A DNA stretch of 64,000 bases, from positions 2,480,001 through 2,544,000 of the forward strand of contig NZ_CP043839.1 in NCBI RefSeq assembly GCF_032878955.1, given 5' to 3'. Shown here in pieces: positions 34,393-42,909 of the stretch. How positions within the stretch are numbered: position 1 is the first letter of the stretch; every line of letters starts with the position of its first letter. This DNA is from Butyricimonas paravirosa. GTDB taxonomy: Bacteria; Bacteroidota; Bacteroidia; Bacteroidales; Marinifilaceae. The translations under genes and the position numbers were made by a program. The notes under the pieces are model-generated. The model had not been told where the DNA came from. It ran no database searches and saw nothing but the letters and a program-made list of their open reading frames with translations.

Positions 34393-34662
34393 TTATTTTT
34401 TCTTTTTATCAGCATGGCCTCTAAATGTACGTGTCGGCGCGAATTCCCCCAATTTATGACCTACCATATTTTCAGTCACGAATACCGGGATAAATTTATT
34501 ACCGTTGTGTACAGCGATAGTGTGCCCTACGAAGTCCGGAGAGATCATGGAACGACGAGCCCAGGTTTTAACAACCGATTTCTTATTGGACTCATTCATT
34601 ACCAATACTTTTCTCTCTAACTTGAAATCAATAAAAGGGCCTTTTTTTAACGAACGACTCAT
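34393..34662 (-). CDS. rpsS: 30S ribosomal protein S19
   Basis: 89 residues. MSRSLKKGPFIDFKLERKV and GHKLGEFAPTRTFRGHADKK. Confidence 0.97.
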   Translation of the reverse strand: MSRSLKKGPFIDFKLERKVLVMNESNKKSVVKTWARRSMISPDFVGHTIAVHNGNKFIPVFVTENMVGHKLGEFAPTRTFRGHADKKKK

Positions 34663-34681
34663 AACATCAATAATTAATCAG

Positions 34682-35506
34682 TTATTTTTTCCTTCTTTCT
34701 ATGATATACTTGCTAGAGTGTTTCTTAGGAGCTCTAGTCTTGTAACCCTTAGCCAACAAGCCTTTTCTTGAACGAGGATGTCCTCCTGAAGCACGGCCTT
34801 CACCACCACCCATCGGGTGATCAACCGGGTTCATTACGACACCTCTCACGCGAGGTCTGCGGCCTAACCAGCGAGTACGACCTGCTTTACCTGAACGTTC
34901 CAGCGCGTGGTCGGAGTTTGACACCGTACCAACAGTTGCACGACAGGTTAACAGCACCATACGGACTTCACCAGAAGGTAACTTGATTGAAGCGTATTTC
35001 CCTTCTCTTGCTACTAACTGAGCGTAAGAACCGGCGCTACGAGCCATCACGGCTCCTTGTTGCGGTCTTAACTCGATGTTATGAATGATTGTACCTAATG
35101 GGATTTCAGATAAGAACAATGCATTTCCAACTTCCGGAGCAACACCTGCACCACTCATCACGGTTTGACCAACTTCCAAACCGTTCGGTGCCACGATGTA
35201 ACGTTTTTCTCCATCTGCATACACTAATAGAGCAATTCTCGCCGTACGATTGGGATCGTACTCGATCGTTGCAACACGAGCCGGAACATTATCCTTGTCG
35301 CGTTTGAAATCTATTATTCTGTATCTTTGTTTATGACCACCACCTATATATCTCATTGTCATTTTACCGGTGTTGTTACGTCCACCAGTTTTACTCTTTG
35401 GTCCTAACAATGATTTCTCAGGTCTATCTGTAGTCAACTGATCAAAGGTAATCGCTACCTTATGTCTCTGACCAGGAGTTACAGGGTTTAATTTTCTTAC
35501 AGCCAT
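34682..35506 (-). CDS. rplB: 50S ribosomal protein L2
   Basis: 274 residues. GGRNNTGKMTMRYIGGGHKQRYR and the peptidyl-transferase-adjacent VRGVVMNPVDHPMGGGEGRASGG with the conserved His. Confidence 0.98.
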   Translation of the reverse strand: MAVRKLNPVTPGQRHKVAITFDQLTTDRPEKSLLGPKSKTGGRNNTGKMTMRYIGGGHKQRYRIIDFKRDKDNVPARVATIEYDPNRTARIALLVYADGEKRYIVAPNGLEVGQTVMSGAGVAPEVGNALFLSEIPLGTIIHNIELRPQQGAVMARSAGSYAQLVAREGKYASIKLPSGEVRMVLLTCRATVGTVSNSDHALERSGKAGRTRWLGRRPRVRGVVMNPVDHPMGGGEGRASGGHPRSRKGLLAKGYKTRAPKKHSSKYIIERRKK

Positions 35507-35511
35507 CTTAA

Positions 35512-35802
35512 TTAAATATTGCTAAAAAAATCAATACTATCACCTTCTGCTAAGGTCACAATTGCTTTCTTGAAGGAAGCGGTTCTTCCGGAAATAACAC
35601 CTGCTTTCGTGTAACGAGATTTAGCATCTCCTTGGTACACCATCGTGTTCACAGATTTCACGGTCACGCTATACATCGTTTCAACTGCTCTCTTAATCTC
35701 AAATTTATTCGCTGCTTTGCTAACAACGAATGCTACTCTGTTCTGCTTGTCAGTCAATGCAGTCATTTTCTCTGACAAAATGGGCTTCACAATTACTTGC
35801 AT
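35512..35802 (-). CDS. rplW: 50S ribosomal protein L23
   Basis: 96 residues. IVKPILSEKMTALTDKQNRVAFVV ... NTMVYQGDAKSRYTKAGVISGR. Exit-tunnel chaperone docking site. Confidence 0.97.
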   Translation of the reverse strand: MQVIVKPILSEKMTALTDKQNRVAFVVSKAANKFEIKRAVETMYSVTVKSVNTMVYQGDAKSRYTKAGVISGRTASFKKAIVTLAEGDSIDFFSNI

Positions 35803-35805
35803 GTC

Positions 35806-36444
35806 TTACTCTTCATTAAGATTGAACATTTCATTTAGGCCCTGCACTGAACTTTCAACGAACACGAGACTCTTAGCTCTCATGATATTGTAAGTTGCAA
35901 GATCGCTAACTCTCATCACATCCACGTATTGCAAGTTACGAGCTGACAATAAAACGTTCTCGTTCATGTCATTGGTAACCAACAGGATGTTACGGTTATC
36001 TAATTTCAGGTTGTTAAACAGCTGAATCATCTGTTTTGTTTTCGGTGCCTCAAAGTTGAGATCCTCAACAATAGTTACCGCGTTAGAAGCGGCTTTTACA
36101 GATAATGCTGATTTACGGGCCAATCTTTTCAGCTTCTTGTTCAATTTGAAGCTATAATCTCTTGGTACGGGTCCAAACACTCTACCCCCTCCTCTAAACA
36201 GAGGGTTCTTGATACCACCTGCACGGGCGCCACCGGTACCTTTTTGCTTTTTCAGCTTGCGGGTACTACCGGAAATTTCATTTCTTTGTTTTGACTTGTG
36301 GGTCCCTTGGCGGTTGTTCGCTAAAAACTGCTTTACATCAAGATAAATAGCGTGCTCGTTAGGCTGAATCCCGAAGATAGCGTCGTTTAACTCTACCTTC
36401 CTGCCTGTCTCTTGTCCGGCAATGTTTAATACACTTAACTCCAT
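35806..36444 (-). CDS. rplD: 50S ribosomal protein L4
   Basis: 212 residues with the tunnel loop rich in Gly/Arg (STRKLKKQKGTGGARAGGIKNPLFRGGGRVFGP). In E. coli it represses the S10 operon. Its ATG shares one base with the rplC stop (TAATG), so the two are translationally coupled. Confidence 0.97.
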   Translation of the reverse strand: MELSVLNIAGQETGRKVELNDAIFGIQPNEHAIYLDVKQFLANNRQGTHKSKQRNEISGSTRKLKKQKGTGGARAGGIKNPLFRGGGRVFGPVPRDYSFKLNKKLKRLARKSALSVKAASNAVTIVEDLNFEAPKTKQMIQLFNNLKLDNRNILLVTNDMNENVLLSARNLQYVDVMRVSDLATYNIMRAKSLVFVESSVQGLNEMFNLNEE

Positions 36445-37061
36445 TACTTCTCGATAATTACGTATGAACCTTTAGCTCCGGGGATAGAACCCTTCACCAA
36501 TAACAAATTATTTTCAGGTATCACTTTCAGCACTTCCAAGTTCTGAACCGTTATTCTGTCACCACCTGTTTGTCCACCCATACGCATTCCTTTGAACACG
36601 CGTGACGGTGTAGAACAAGCACCGATAGATCCCGGTTTTCTTTGACGGTTGTGCTGACCGTGAGTAGCCTCTCCTACTCCGGCAAATCCATGGCGTTTCA
36701 CAACACCTTGGAAACCTTTTCCTTTACTAGTCCCGACTACATCAACGTACTCTGTTCCTTCGAACAAGTTCACGTCAATTACATCACCTAACTTGTACTC
36801 GACATCATACCCTGAAAATTCCACGAGTTTTCTTTTCGGAGTTGTGCCTGCCTTTTTAAAGTGTCCACTTAGCGGTTTGGTTGTGTTTTTCTCTTTTTTG
36901 TCATCAAAACCCAACTGAATTGCTGTGTAACCATCTTTCTCAATAGTCTTTACTTGGGTTACAACACATGGACCGGCCTCAATCACAGTGCATGGAATAC
37001 TTTTTCCCTCGGCACTGAATACGGAAGTCATTCCGACTTTTTTTCCAATTAAACCTGGCAT
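36444..37061 (-). CDS. rplC: 50S ribosomal protein L3
   Basis: 205 residues. MPGLIGKKVGMTSVFSAEGK and the central loop VVKRHGFAGVGEATHGQHNRQRKPGSIG. The Gln in the THGQHNRQ loop is a methylation site in other bacteria. Confidence 0.97.
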   Translation of the reverse strand: MPGLIGKKVGMTSVFSAEGKSIPCTVIEAGPCVVTQVKTIEKDGYTAIQLGFDDKKEKNTTKPLSGHFKKAGTTPKRKLVEFSGYDVEYKLGDVIDVNLFEGTEYVDVVGTSKGKGFQGVVKRHGFAGVGEATHGQHNRQRKPGSIGACSTPSRVFKGMRMGGQTGGDRITVQNLEVLKVIPENNLLLVKGSIPGAKGSYVIIEK

Positions 37062-37127
37062 CTCTTTTTTTCTCTTTTTAAAAATAGGTTTTCAATCTCT
37101 TAATAACGACATAGGTTTTCGCCGTTA

Positions 37128-37433
37128 TCAAACTTTAATCTCTACTTCAACACCACTCGGTAATTCAAGTTTCATCAAGGCGTCAATCGTACCTGCAGTT
37201 GAACTGTAGATGTCGATTAATCTTTTGAACGTGCATACCAAGAATTGCTCGCGGCTCTTTTTGTTCACGAACGTAGAGCGGTTTACAGTAAAAATTCCCT
37301 TGTGAGTAGGAAGTGGAATCGGACCACTAACCACTGCTCCGGTAGCCTTCACTGTCTTTACAATCTTCTCTGCAGACTTGTCAACCAAGTTGTGATCGTA
37401 AGATTTCAACTTAATTCTGATTTTTTGGCTCAT
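37128..37433 (-). CDS. rpsJ: 30S ribosomal protein S10
   Basis: 101 residues; MSQKIRIKLKSYDHNLVDKSAEKIV and PLPTHKGIFTVNRSTFVNKKSREQF. First gene of the S10 block; also the NusG/NusB partner in antitermination. Confidence 0.97.
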   Translation of the reverse strand: MSQKIRIKLKSYDHNLVDKSAEKIVKTVKATGAVVSGPIPLPTHKGIFTVNRSTFVNKKSREQFLVCTFKRLIDIYSSTAGTIDALMKLELPSGVEVEIKV

Positions 37434-37438
37434 GTTTT

Positions 37439-37511
37439 TAATTATGATTTATGATTTAAGATTTACGATTCTCGATCACTCTCGAATCGTAAATCAGCAA
37501 TCTAAAATTCT
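37439..37511. repeat. AT-rich word-repeat with hairpin in the fusA/rpsJ spacer
   Basis: Tandem words ATGATTTATGATTTAAGATTTACG lead into a hairpin with arms GATTTACGATTCTCGA and TCGAATCGTAAATC (37459-37500 region), followed by complementary words (AATCTAAAATTCTTA). Confidence 0.7.
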
Positions 37512-39613
37512 TATAATAGTTCTACTCTACCGTTATTTTTCTCTACCACTTCTTTGGCAATTCCCTTCGGAACTTCAGCGTAGTGAGAGAATTCCATGGA
37601 TGAACTTGCACGACCGGAAGACAAAGTTCTCAAAACGGTCACGTAACCGAATTGCTCTGCTAGCGGCACTTTAGCCTCGATCACGCGAGCCCCGGCTCTT
37701 GATTCCATTCCTTCAACCTGTCCGCGACGACGGTTCAAGTCACCGATAATATCTCCCATGTACTCTTCCGGGGTTACCACCTCAAGTTTCATGATCGGCT
37801 CCAACAATACGGGTTTAGCCTTTTGAGCTGCCTCCTTGTAACCGATCTTAGCGGCCATTTCGAAAGACAACGCATCAGAGTCAACCGGGTGGAATGAACC
37901 GTCGAGCAAAGTAATCTTCAAGCTAACAAGTTCATAACCGGCCAAAACACCATTAGCCATCGCATCTTTGAATCCTTTCTCTACAGAAGGGATAAACTCC
38001 TTCGGAATATTACCACCTTTCACCTCGTTCACGAAAGTCAAACCTTCTTTGCCTTCTTCAGCCGGCTCCATTCTAAAGATGATGTCAGCGAATTTACCAC
38101 GACCTCCGGTTTGTTTCTTGAACACGTGACGGTGTTCAACGGTTCCGTTAATAGCCTCTTTGTAAGCCACTTGAGGAGCACCTTGGTTACATTCAACCTT
38201 GAATTCACGTCTCAGACGGTCAAGGATAATATCCAAGTGAAGCTCACCCATACCGCTAATGACAGTCTGACCTGAATCTTCATCCGTTTTTACGCGGAAA
38301 GTCGGGTCTTCTTCAGCCAATTTAGCCAAAGCCATACCTAACTTATCAGTATCTTTCTGTGTAAGCGGCTCAACAGCGATACCGATCACCGGCTCGGGGA
38401 AAGTCATACTCTCCAACACGATCTGGTTTTCCTCGGTACACAGAGTATCTCCGGTACGAATATCTTTAAATCCAACGCAAGCACAAATATCACCAGCCTC
38501 GATCACGTCTTTCGGCTGTTGTTTGTTAGAGTGCATTTGGAACAAACGAGAAATACGTTCTTTTTTCTCGGTACGCGGGTTGTACACGTATGAACCGGCC
38601 TCGATCTTACCAGAGTAAATACGAGTGTAGCACAAACGTCCCACGAACGGGTCAGTAGCGATCTTGAATGCCAATGCAGAAAGCGGGGCTTCCGGATCAA
38701 TCTCGAAAGTCACAGCCTCTTCCGTACGCGGTCTTTTACCAGCAGCAGCCGGAATATCCAGCGGGTGCGGCAAGTAAGCGATAACAGCATCCAACAGGTT
38801 CTGAACACCTTTGTTCTTGAATGAAGAACCGCACATCACCGGACAGAAGTCCATAGCGATAACGGCCTTACGAACCACTGCTTTCAATTCTTCAACAGTG
38901 ATTGATTCAGGATCTTCGAAGAAACGCTCCATCAAAGCCTCATCCTGAACGGCAGCGGCCTCAACTAATTTTTCTCTCCATTCCTGAGCTTCTGCCAACA
39001 AATTCTCCGGAATTTCCTTGATCGTAGCTTCCAATTCACCATTCTCCCACACGTAAGCTTTCATCTCGATCAAATCGATAACTCCCTGAAATCCATCCTC
39101 AGCACCGATCGGTAACTGTAATGGAATAGGATTCGCGTGTAATTTTTCGCGGATCTCACGTACTGCTTTGAAGAAGTCAGCACCTGAACGGTCCATTTTA
39201 TTCACGAAAGCAATTCTCGGAACACCATATTTATTCGCTTGACGCCAAACCGTTTCCGATTGCGCCTCAACTCCACCCACGGCACAGAACAATGCAACAG
39301 CACCGTCCAACACACGCAACGAACGCTCCACCTCAACGGTAAAGTCAACGTGTCCCGGAGTGTCAATAATATTTACTTTATATTGTTGACCTTGATAATT
39401 CCAGAAACAGGTAGTAGCGGCAGAAGTAATGGTAATACCTCTCTCCTGCTCTTGTACCATCCAGTCCATGGTAGCCGTACCGTCATGCGTTTCACCGATT
39501 TTGTGATTCACTCCGGTGAAATACAGGATACGCTCAGTTGTTGTCGTTTTACCGGCATCAATGTGAGCCATGATACCGATGTTTCTTGTTAAATGTAAAT
39601 CTCTCTTTGCCAT
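37511..39613 (-). CDS. fusA: translation elongation factor G
   Basis: 700 residues. G1 AHIDAGKTTTTERILYFTG, the switch EQERGITITSAATT, DTPGHVDF, NKMDR, then domains II-V including GELHLDIILDRLRREF and the domain IV loop. Catalyses translocation. Single EF-G of normal length in the str position between rpsG and rpsJ; tuf does not follow, as is usual in Bacteroidota. Confidence 0.98.
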   Translation of the reverse strand: MAKRDLHLTRNIGIMAHIDAGKTTTTERILYFTGVNHKIGETHDGTATMDWMVQEQERGITITSAATTCFWNYQGQQYKVNIIDTPGHVDFTVEVERSLRVLDGAVALFCAVGGVEAQSETVWRQANKYGVPRIAFVNKMDRSGADFFKAVREIREKLHANPIPLQLPIGAEDGFQGVIDLIEMKAYVWENGELEATIKEIPENLLAEAQEWREKLVEAAAVQDEALMERFFEDPESITVEELKAVVRKAVIAMDFCPVMCGSSFKNKGVQNLLDAVIAYLPHPLDIPAAAGKRPRTEEAVTFEIDPEAPLSALAFKIATDPFVGRLCYTRIYSGKIEAGSYVYNPRTEKKERISRLFQMHSNKQQPKDVIEAGDICACVGFKDIRTGDTLCTEENQIVLESMTFPEPVIGIAVEPLTQKDTDKLGMALAKLAEEDPTFRVKTDEDSGQTVISGMGELHLDIILDRLRREFKVECNQGAPQVAYKEAINGTVEHRHVFKKQTGGRGKFADIIFRMEPAEEGKEGLTFVNEVKGGNIPKEFIPSVEKGFKDAMANGVLAGYELVSLKITLLDGSFHPVDSDALSFEMAAKIGYKEAAQKAKPVLLEPIMKLEVVTPEEYMGDIIGDLNRRRGQVEGMESRAGARVIEAKVPLAEQFGYVTVLRTLSSGRASSSMEFSHYAEVPKGIAKEVVEKNNGRVELL

Positions 39614-39630
39614 TTATCTTATCCCTTCAA

Positions 39631-40110
39631 TTAAAATCTGAAATGTGCAAAAGCTCTGTTGGCTTCAGCCATACGATGAATATCCTCTTTCTTCTTGAAA
39701 GCCGCTCCTTCTTCCTTGTATGCAGCCATGATTTCAGCAGCTAGTTTTTCTGCCATGTTTCTTCCGCTTCTTTTGCGAGAGAACAATATCATATTTTTCA
39801 CGGAGATAGCTCTTTTTCTCATCGGGTTGATTTCCATCGGTACTTGGAATGTTGCACCACCTACACGACGACTCTTTACCTCTACTTGCGGAGTGATATT
39901 CTCCAAAGCTTGCTTCCAGATGTCCAATGCGGGTTTCTCTTCCTTCTTGGCCATTTTCTCGTCTACGATGTCAATTGCATCATAGAAAATTCTAAACGCG
40001 ATAGACTTCTTTCCGTCTACCATTAAATCATTAACGAACCGGGTAACCAACACGTCGTTGAACTTCGGGTCCGGTAACAGGATTCTTTTTTTTGGTTTAC
40101 TCTTTCTCAT
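39631..40110 (-). CDS. rpsG: 30S ribosomal protein S7
   Basis: 159 residues; MRKSKPKKRILLPDPKFNDVLVTRFVN and the mRNA-exit motif VGGATFQVPMEINPMRKRAISVKNMI. 17 bases upstream of fusA. Confidence 0.97.
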   Translation of the reverse strand: MRKSKPKKRILLPDPKFNDVLVTRFVNDLMVDGKKSIAFRIFYDAIDIVDEKMAKKEEKPALDIWKQALENITPQVEVKSRRVGGATFQVPMEINPMRKRAISVKNMILFSRKRSGRNMAEKLAAEIMAAYKEEGAAFKKKEDIHRMAEANRAFAHFRF

Positions 40111-40227
40111 CTCTTCTAGTTTACGAATTTGTTCGTTCGCTGCCCTTACCGGTCTTCAACGGTCTCACGACCATTTACTCAACTTTTCGGGAACAACCCA
40201 TAAACAACTCCTGTCAATTAATTTTTT

Positions 40228-40635
40228 TTACTTCTTACCTTTTGCCGGAGCTGCAGCAGCACCTTTTTTCGGTCTCTTAGCACCATACTTGGAACGACTT
40301 TGTAAACGACCGTTTACACCAGCAGCATCCAATGTACCGCGAACCAAGTGATAACGAACTCCCGGAAGGTCTTTCACACGACCGCCTCTAATCAACACGA
40401 TAGAGTGCTCTTGCAAGTTGTGTCCTTCTCCCGGAATGTAGGCATTCACCTCTTTTCCGTTGGTTAATCTAACTCTGGCAACCTTTCTCATCGCTGAGTT
40501 CGGTTTCTTCGGGGTTGTCGTGTACACACGAACACAAACCCCGCGTCTTTGCGGGCAAGCATCCAAAGCCGGAGCCTTGCTCTTGTCCTGGATTTTTGTT
40601 CTTCCTTTTCTTACTAACTGTTGAATAGTTGGCAT
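40228..40635 (-). CDS. rpsL: 30S ribosomal protein S12
   Basis: 135 residues. MPTIQQLVRKGRTK; the streptomycin region reads TTPKKPNSAMRKVARVRLTNG and PGVRYHLVRG with the ancestral lysines, so no resistance substitution is visible. The C-terminal tail KKGAAAAPAKGKK is low in complexity. First gene of the superoperon. Confidence 0.97.
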   Translation of the reverse strand: MPTIQQLVRKGRTKIQDKSKAPALDACPQRRGVCVRVYTTTPKKPNSAMRKVARVRLTNGKEVNAYIPGEGHNLQEHSIVLIRGGRVKDLPGVRYHLVRGTLDAAGVNGRLQSRSKYGAKRPKKGAAAAPAKGKK

Positions 40636-40677
40636 ACAAGTACTTTTAAATTAGTTACTTTTATTCAATTTGGCTCG

Positions 40678-40708
40678 CAAAGGTAGTAACTTTATGCATC
40701 ACCACCAA
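40678..40708 (-). promoter_or_regulatory. promoter of the str-S10-spc-alpha superoperon
   Basis: Minus strand: TTG (40706-40708), 20-base spacer, TACCTTTG (40678-40685), 43 bases before rpsL. Both boxes match the Bacteroidota consensus. Confidence 0.8.
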
Positions 40709-40811
40709 ACATTTCTATCTTTTTTTTCGAAAAAAGCATAAGACTGTGAGAATGTTAGCCGACAATAAACCGATGAAATTCTATGAAAGAACTATTTCTC
40801 CTACCCTGCTT

Positions 40812-40873
40812 TTTCGAATCAAAGACGAATCAAAGACACTCGTGAACGTCTTTGATTCGTCTTTGATTCGAAA
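40812..40873. repeat. 26-bp perfect inverted repeat made of tandem GAATCAAAGAC words
   Basis: Arms 40812-40837 and 40848-40873 are exact complements around the 10-nt loop ACTCGTGAAC. Each arm holds GAATCAAAGAC twice. A looser copy (GATACGTCTTTAATTC) follows. No T-tract, so not an ordinary terminator. Confidence 0.9.
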
Positions 40874-41028
40874 TTGATACGTCTTTAATTCCCGTATACA
40901 TCGAATATACATTAGCTATTCATTGGGTTTCCCCCTATTCCCCCAGAAACAATTCACTTACAAATTAAGAGTAAATCCACGGCAGGATAAAACGTTTATT
41001 CCACAATCAAACATATGAAGAAAATACC

Positions 41029-41036
41029 TATTTTTG
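41029..41036 (+). promoter_or_regulatory. -7 box upstream of the DUF3089 lipoprotein (TATTTTTG)
   Basis: Exact TAnnTTTG match, 28 bases before the start. No clear -33 TTG. Confidence 0.45.
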
Positions 41037-41064
41037 CCTTAAATTTTACATCAAAAATAAAATT

Positions 41065-42066
41065 ATGGGGAAGGCTGTTTTGAAATATATTTTTGCTTTT
41101 TGCTCCTTGCTTTTAGTTATCTCCTGCGGGAAAATTTCTTCGGATTCCACGAATGACGAGGTGGATTACTCGGATAGCAAGTGTTGGTTCGAGGCCAATC
41201 AAGAGGGCATGAACAAGAAGGTCGATATTTTTTACGTGGTACCTACTTGCATTTGGGATTATACCGACAGCCTCGGGCAAATACAACATAACATGGACAT
41301 ATTCAACACGAAACAGCGTCAAATGGTAGACCCGTCTATTCGATTGGCCAAAAATATCTTGTCAGACAGTTGTAATTTTTTCTCTCCCTATTACCGTCAG
41401 ATTTCGATGGACAGCTGGTTGTCTTTGGACACGGCTCTTATCGAAAAACGTTTTCAATTGGCTTACAAAGACGTGGTAGCCGCCTTTCGTTACTATTGGA
41501 ACAATTACAATCAAGGACGTCCTTTCATTCTTGCCGGCCACAGCCAAGGTGCAAAAGCCGTGATCGAATTATTGAAGCACGAGATAACACCGGAGATCTA
41601 CCAGCACTTGGTCGCATCTTACGCCATCGGGTATACAATCACGCAAGAGGAACTAGACAGTTATCCTTATCTACGAATGGCTAAAGACTCCACGGACGTG
41701 GGGGTGATCATCGGATTCAATAGCGTGACAAAACCGGAAGCAATTTCTCCATTGTTCAAAAATAACATCGTGTGTATTAATCCCCTGAACTGGAAAACGG
41801 ATGCTAGCCCCGGAGTTTCTTATCAAGGTTTTACCGCATCTATCGACCCTTCCATCCATACAATCGTGGTAACAGGAATTGATGAAGATAAATATTATAT
41901 TCCCAGCGTGGAAGTACTTTTACCTAAAGGAAATCTACACGTGGAAGAATTTAATCTTTACAATCAGAATTTGAGAAAAAATGTTTTACAGCGCATACGT
42001 GCATTCCATGAACGTTCTTTTCAATCAAATTCACGCTCGCCCCAGATGCAAAGCTCCGAGGAATAA
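41065..42066 (+). CDS. DUF3089 alpha/beta-hydrolase lipoprotein
   Basis: 333 residues. Lipobox LVISC (Cys 21). The DUF3089 pattern is clear: VDIFYVVPTCIWD near residues 53-65, FSPYYRQIS, and the nucleophile elbow ILAGHSQGAKAV with Ser160. Family members are predicted esterases/lipases, substrate unknown; the protein would sit on the outer or inner membrane by lipid anchor. The C-terminus after about 315 is Ser/Gln-rich and probably disordered. Monocistronic. Confidence 0.8.
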   Translation: MGKAVLKYIFAFCSLLLVISCGKISSDSTNDEVDYSDSKCWFEANQEGMNKKVDIFYVVPTCIWDYTDSLGQIQHNMDIFNTKQRQMVDPSIRLAKNILSDSCNFFSPYYRQISMDSWLSLDTALIEKRFQLAYKDVVAAFRYYWNNYNQGRPFILAGHSQGAKAVIELLKHEITPEIYQHLVASYAIGYTITQEELDSYPYLRMAKDSTDVGVIIGFNSVTKPEAISPLFKNNIVCINPLNWKTDASPGVSYQGFTASIDPSIHTIVVTGIDEDKYYIPSVEVLLPKGNLHVEEFNLYNQNLRKNVLQRIRAFHERSFQSNSRSPQMQSSEE

Positions 42067-42189
42067 AATCTAATTTTCCTTATCCATCCCCCTACCGGGA
42101 TCTCGTATATTCTTTGTATATTTGTATCTATTTGACTGGTTTTTACCGGATATTATACAATCCGAACCAACTAAAATGACATACAAATC

Positions 42190-42816
42190 ATGAATTCATT
42201 TATCCAATTTTTACTCGTCATCAATTTCATTTGTTATGCTGGAATTGATCCATCACCTCAAAAAAAATTAACGGAAGAACAAAAAGGTATCATTGAATCA
42301 TTAGTTTCTTTTGCGGACTCTCTCAATGGCAAAACCAAATCCTCCAGCATAATACTTACAAAAATTGCCACCCTAAAAAATGACAATGTAGAATTTATGC
42401 CTTTTTATCATTTAGACATAGACAAATTTTACGAAGATCCTACTCCCGAAAACCTTCTCTTATCCTTGTATCAACCGGACACTCTTGCCATGCTTTTAGT
42501 ACGAGAAAAAGCCGACACATCATACCTGTTAATTGTCCAAAAACAAAATTCCCATTGGATACCTAATATCCTAATGCAAGACTTCGGAAAAAACATTCAG
42601 AATGTAAAAGACAAAATTCCCGATATTAAAAATGCTGACTTTAAAATTTTCCAATTCGAACATCTCTATTTTTATAGCTATATCAGCAAGAAAGAACAAA
42701 TTTATGAAGATATGCGAGGGAATATCCTCACCCCAAAAATGATGTGTAATAAATTATTTACAATTATCGATGCCATAAAAGAAGCAGCCGAGAAAGGTGA
42801 AGTACTCTACCTCTAA
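42190..42816 (+). CDS. exported protein of unknown function
   Basis: 208 residues, not recognised. N-terminal hydrophobic segment (about 4-18) looks like a signal peptide, followed by PSPQKKLTEEQKGIIESL. The rest is mixed alpha/beta with charged surface and Lys/Asp-rich helices (KNIQNVKDKIPDIKNADF). A rather AT-rich gene (GC clearly lower than the next gene), which may mean recent acquisition. It is followed by the dipeptidase after 93 bases. Confidence 0.6.
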   Translation: MNSFIQFLLVINFICYAGIDPSPQKKLTEEQKGIIESLVSFADSLNGKTKSSSIILTKIATLKNDNVEFMPFYHLDIDKFYEDPTPENLLLSLYQPDTLAMLLVREKADTSYLLIVQKQNSHWIPNILMQDFGKNIQNVKDKIPDIKNADFKIFQFEHLYFYSYISKKEQIYEDMRGNILTPKMMCNKLFTIIDAIKEAAEKGEVLYL

Positions 42817-42909
42817 ATTTGTATTATTTCGTGCTTTTAATTTTTTTGTTAAAATAAATATTGCAACATTGCACTCTGATAAATCACAAAACAAAAAATC
42901 ATATTGCAC

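Larger units (their letters stand above)
40636..41064. other. 429-base divergent spacer between rpsL and the DUF3089 gene
   Basis: It contains the rpsL promoter, a 26-bp perfect palindrome (40812-40873) with a further degenerate copy of its word just after, and a -7 box for the plus-strand gene (41029-41036). No coding frame is supported. Confidence 0.7.

Noticed and set aside
40228..40635. Streptomycin-resistance allele of rpsL
   Set aside because: The two lysine positions in KKPNSAM and in the second loop are the susceptible type, so no resistance change is visible.
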